A DNA stretch of 64,000 bases from Negativicoccus succinicivorans (GTDB lineage: Bacteria > Bacillota > Negativicutes > Veillonellales > Negativicoccaceae), in NCBI RefSeq assembly GCF_014207605.1, contig NZ_JACHHI010000001.1, forward strand, positions 186,001 through 250,000, written 5' to 3'. Below are positions 61,453 to 64,000 of the stretch, one piece after another (the stretch's first letter is position 1; the number at the start of each line of letters is the position of its first letter). Under the pieces are notes generated by a model, which did no database searches, had not been told where the DNA came from, and saw only the letters and a program-made list of their open reading frames with translations. Position numbers and translations under genes: made by a program.

Positions 61453-63498
61453 CTATTCTACTAATTTTTTAATATCGAACCATGTCGTAAGCAAATCGGC
61501 AATATTTTGCAAAATCAGTAAACGATTTTGGCGAACTCTTTCACTATCCGCCATGACAATGACATGATCAAAAAATTCATTAATCGGTGCAACTAACGAT
61601 TGTAATTCCCGATACACGACAGCATAATCCTGTTTCGCATAAGCGGCTTCAATTTTGGGGGCTACCGCTTTATACGCAGCATACAATTTTCGCTCTTCAT
61701 CATTTTCAAAAAGTTCCGATTGAACTTCTCCCTGCTGCGGTTCTTTTGCCAAATTCACGACACGGCGAAACGCTTGGCGAAGTTCCATATCTTTGACAAA
61801 TCCGGTGTCTGCCAACGCGTGCGCTTTGCCATAGACACTGTAAATATCAGTATCATCCCCTGCAAGAACGGCATCGATTTGATCGTACGACAAGCCCTCA
61901 TCGCTCAAAATTGTTTGCAGTCGTTGCATTATAAAAGCAACCACTTGTTCCTGCACATCTGCCGGCACGTCACCGAGTGTTTTGGCAACGGCAGCAACCA
62001 TTTTACGTAAACACCAGTGAGTTTTACTTTGGACGGCGATTTGCACAATCCCAATCGCCTGCCGGCGCAACGCAAACGGATCCTGTGAGCCGGTCGGTGC
62101 GTGTCCCTGGCTGAATGTCGCGACGATATTATCCAATTTATCGGCAAGGCTCAACACTTCACCCAGCTTGGTAGAGGGCAAGATGTCGCCTGCAAATCGC
62201 GGTAAGTATTGTTCAAAGATTGCTTGCGCCGCTTCTTTCGGTTCACCGTCCAGCAGAGCGTATTCTTTACCGATTTCCCCTTGCAATTCCGTGAACTCCG
62301 TGACAAGTGCTGTCGCCAAATCGGTTTTGGCGAGATGTGTCGCACGTTGTAACAATTCTTTTTCTTCCTGTGTCAGCTCATACGCTTCAGCAAATACTTG
62401 CGTAATTTTTTGCAAGCGCTCTGTTTTATCTTGCATGGTCCCGAGATTTTCCTGATAAACGATACGTTGCAATGCATCATATCGCGCAGCCAAACTCTTT
62501 TTACGGTCCTCATTAAAGAAGAATTCTGCATCCGCCAAACGAGCGCGCAAAACTCTTTCATTACCCGCCTGCACAGTAGCTAAATGTTCATCGGAACCGT
62601 TACGTACTGTCAAAAACAGTGGTAAGAGTCGGCCTTCTCGATCACGCAGCGGAAAATAGCGTTGATGATCTTTCATCGGTGTAACCACTGCCGCTTCCGG
62701 CAGCTCCAAATAGCGCTCTTCAAAATGACCGCAAAGCGGTGTCGGATATTCGACGAGGAACACGATTTCCGTTAACAGATCTTCATCTTCCACCACAGTC
62801 GCATGCTGCTCTTCAGCAAGCTTTTGCAAACCTTGAGTAATCATCTGACGACGTTCGGCAGGATCGACGATAACATACTGCTCGCGCAATACCTGATCAT
62901 AATCGCTTGCTTGGGGAACTACGACATTTTCTTCCCCCAGGAAACGATGCCCGCGAGTGGTATTTCCAGAGGCCACGCCCGCGAGTGTAAAAGGAATCAC
63001 TTCTGCATTAAAAAGTGCCACAAGCCAACGAATCGGACGTACAAAACGGAAACTTTCGTTCCCCCACTTCATGCTCTTGGGAAATTGTAGCGATTGAATC
63101 AATTCCGGTAACAAGTTCGCCAAAATGATCTGCGCCGTTTGACCTTCTTTTTTGATATGCGCATACACGTAGTTGTCTCTTTCGATCAGTTCAGAAGGAT
63201 CGATGCCTTGACCGCGAGCAAATCCCTGTGCAGCTTTGGTCGGGTTGTGATTTTCATCAAACGCGATGGCTACCGACGGCCCACGATTTTCTTCGACCAT
63301 GTCCGGCTGACGATCTGCTAAATCCTCAACAATGAGTGCCAGACGTCGCGGCGTTCCGACCGTTTTTAACGAGGCAAACGATAAGCGAGCATCGGCAAGC
63401 ATTGTTTCCGCCCGCGTACGCAATTCATCAAGAATACGCGGCATAAATTTCGCCGGAATTTCTTCCGTACCGATTTCGAACAATAAAGTATTATTCAT
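61453..63498 (-). CDS. glyS: Glycine--tRNA ligase beta subunit
   Basis: A 681-residue beta subunit of the bacterial (alpha2beta2) glycyl-tRNA synthetase. The N terminus [32 protein letters not shown] and [11 protein letters not shown] are family motifs; a DALR-type anticodon-binding domain is at the C terminus (from about residue 575). It overlaps the glyQ stop by eight bases. Confidence 0.97.
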   Translation of the reverse strand: MNNTLLFEIGTEEIPAKFMPRILDELRTRAETMLADARLSFASLKTVGTPRRLALIVEDLADRQPDMVEENRGPSVAIAFDENHNPTKAAQGFARGQGIDPSELIERDNYVYAHIKKEGQTAQIILANLLPELIQSLQFPKSMKWGNESFRFVRPIRWLVALFNAEVIPFTLAGVASGNTTRGHRFLGEENVVVPQASDYDQVLREQYVIVDPAERRQMITQGLQKLAEEQHATVVEDEDLLTEIVFLVEYPTPLCGHFEERYLELPEAAVVTPMKDHQRYFPLRDREGRLLPLFLTVRNGSDEHLATVQAGNERVLRARLADAEFFFNEDRKKSLAARYDALQRIVYQENLGTMQDKTERLQKITQVFAEAYELTQEEKELLQRATHLAKTDLATALVTEFTELQGEIGKEYALLDGEPKEAAQAIFEQYLPRFAGDILPSTKLGEVLSLADKLDNIVATFSQGHAPTGSQDPFALRRQAIGIVQIAVQSKTHWCLRKMVAAVAKTLGDVPADVQEQVVAFIMQRLQTILSDEGLSYDQIDAVLAGDDTDIYSVYGKAHALADTGFVKDMELRQAFRRVVNLAKEPQQGEVQSELFENDEERKLYAAYKAVAPKIEAAYAKQDYAVVYRELQSLVAPINEFFDHVIVMADSERVRQNRLLILQNIADLLTTWFDIKKLVE

Positions 63499-64000
63499 GC
63501 CGAGACGCTCCTTTCAACAACGGATATCCCAGTTCTTCACGCTGTACCAGGTAGGCATGCGCACAGAGTCTGGCCAGTTTACGCACGCGTCCGATAAACG
63601 CAGTACGTTCACTGATACTGATAGCGCCACGCGCATCCAAAAGGTTGAAAACATGCGAACATTTCAATACGTAATCATACGCCGGCAAAACTTTACCGGC
63701 ATCAATAATACGTACTGCTTCCGCTTCATATTTATTGAATAAATCAAACAAAAGGTTAATATCTGCCAACTCAAAATTGTAGACAGACTGCTCATATTCA
63801 TTTTGATGGAAAATATCGCCGTAAGTAACATCGCCGGACCAGACGATATCATACACATTTTCCTTGCCTTGGATATACATGGCAAGACGTTCCAAGCCGT
63901 AAGTAATTTCGACGGCAACCGGATTCATATCAACGCTGCCCACTTGTTGGAAATAAGTGAACTGAGTGATTTCCATACCGTCAAGCCACACTTCCCAGCC
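63491..64000 (-). CDS. glyQ: Glycine--tRNA ligase alpha subunit (5' part beyond the window)
   Basis: The frame is open to the window edge; about 170 C-terminal residues are visible of a protein normally near 290. [32 protein letters not shown] and [21 protein letters not shown] are typical of the alpha subunit, which forms the aminoacylation core with GlyS. The gene start, promoter and any T-box leader lie outside the window. Confidence 0.95.
   Translation of the reverse strand, partial: GWEVWLDGMEITQFTYFQQVGSVDMNPVAVEITYGLERLAMYIQGKENVYDIVWSGDVTYGDIFHQNEYEQSVYNFELADINLLFDLFNKYEAEAVRIIDAGKVLPAYDYVLKCSHVFNLLDARGAISISERTAFIGRVRKLARLCAHAYLVQREELGYPLLKGASRHE

Noticed and set aside
63491..64000. 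T-box leader for glyQS
   Set aside because: The 5' end of glyQ lies outside the window, so it cannot be seen.
1..64000. CRISPR arrays, insertion sequences, prophage, rRNA operons
   Set aside because: No regularly spaced repeats, transposase genes, phage structural genes or rRNA sequence were seen; the only integrase is isolated.

Overview
The window reads as chromosomal DNA of a low-to-moderate-GC Firmicute, most likely a non-sporulating member of the Negativicutes (Veillonella/Megasphaera/Dialister-like). Supporting signs are a hrcA-grpE-dnaK-dnaJ operon under a perfect CIRCE operator, LexA boxes of the Gram-positive CGAAC-N4-GTTC type with a divergent yneA-like gene, RNase HIII, the efp-asp23-nusB-xseA-xseB-ispA-tlyA-nadK-argR-recN order, and the rplS-rbgA-rnhB-yraN-comM-dprA-topA-trmFO order. 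Sporulation genes that usually sit in these blocks (spoIVB/spo0A after recN, gpr/spoIIP near lepA-hemW) are absent. The genus is inference; no rRNA is present.

Layout. 1-3924 (+): end of a purine nucleoside phosphorylase (mtnP type), mtnA, ahcY and mtaD, an S-adenosylmethionine by-product salvage operon. 3925-6130: a 22-bp-arm palindrome, a lone tyrosine recombinase, and the SOS pair yneA-like/lexA with three LexA boxes. 6132-8870 (-): dapB-asd-dapA (lysine/diaminopimelate). 9016-18347 (-): the efp to recN housekeeping block. 18383-25868 (-): pepP plus a cobalamin nucleotide-loop cluster (cobU, cobQ, cbiB, cobS, pduX-like, cobD, cobC). 25943-26311 (+): an unrecognised small protein. 26346-27460 (-): tRNA-Pro(GGG), ndk and a PduO-type cobalamin adenosyltransferase. 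27485-38414 (-): an 11-gene, tightly packed run: heterodimeric ABC exporter, SpoU methyltransferase, larB, stand-alone larC C-terminal domain, rnhC, a YdjC-type deacetylase, a flippase-like membrane protein, an ACT regulator, hom and thrB. 38504-41554 (-): an unusual large glutamine synthetase, yqeY, rpsU, HIT. 41557-51718 (-): mtaB, the heat-shock operon, hemW, lepA, mnmA. 51863-52678 (+): lgt. 52704-64000 (-): trmFO, topA, dprA, comM, yraN, rnhB, rbgA, rplS, glyS and the 3' part of glyQ.

Coding density is very high: the longest gene-free stretch is about 210 bases (27271-27484) and it holds a tRNA gene and a terminator. Almost every gene right of 6.1 kb is on the minus strand. No insertion sequence, prophage, CRISPR array or rRNA operon was seen. 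Many genes start with GTG or TTG behind a strong Shine-Dalgarno (SD) sequence.

Nothing here is a clearly new multi-gene system. The points most worth a second look are: the phosphorylase whose two purine-reading Asp residues are replaced by Asn and Ala, next to an MTA/SAH deaminase; LarB with only the C-terminal LarC domain; terminator-like hairpins abutting the SD of the glutamine synthetase, ndk and recombinase genes; the divergent TsaD paralogue; the asymmetric ABC exporter; and the small unknown gene between two cobalamin loci.
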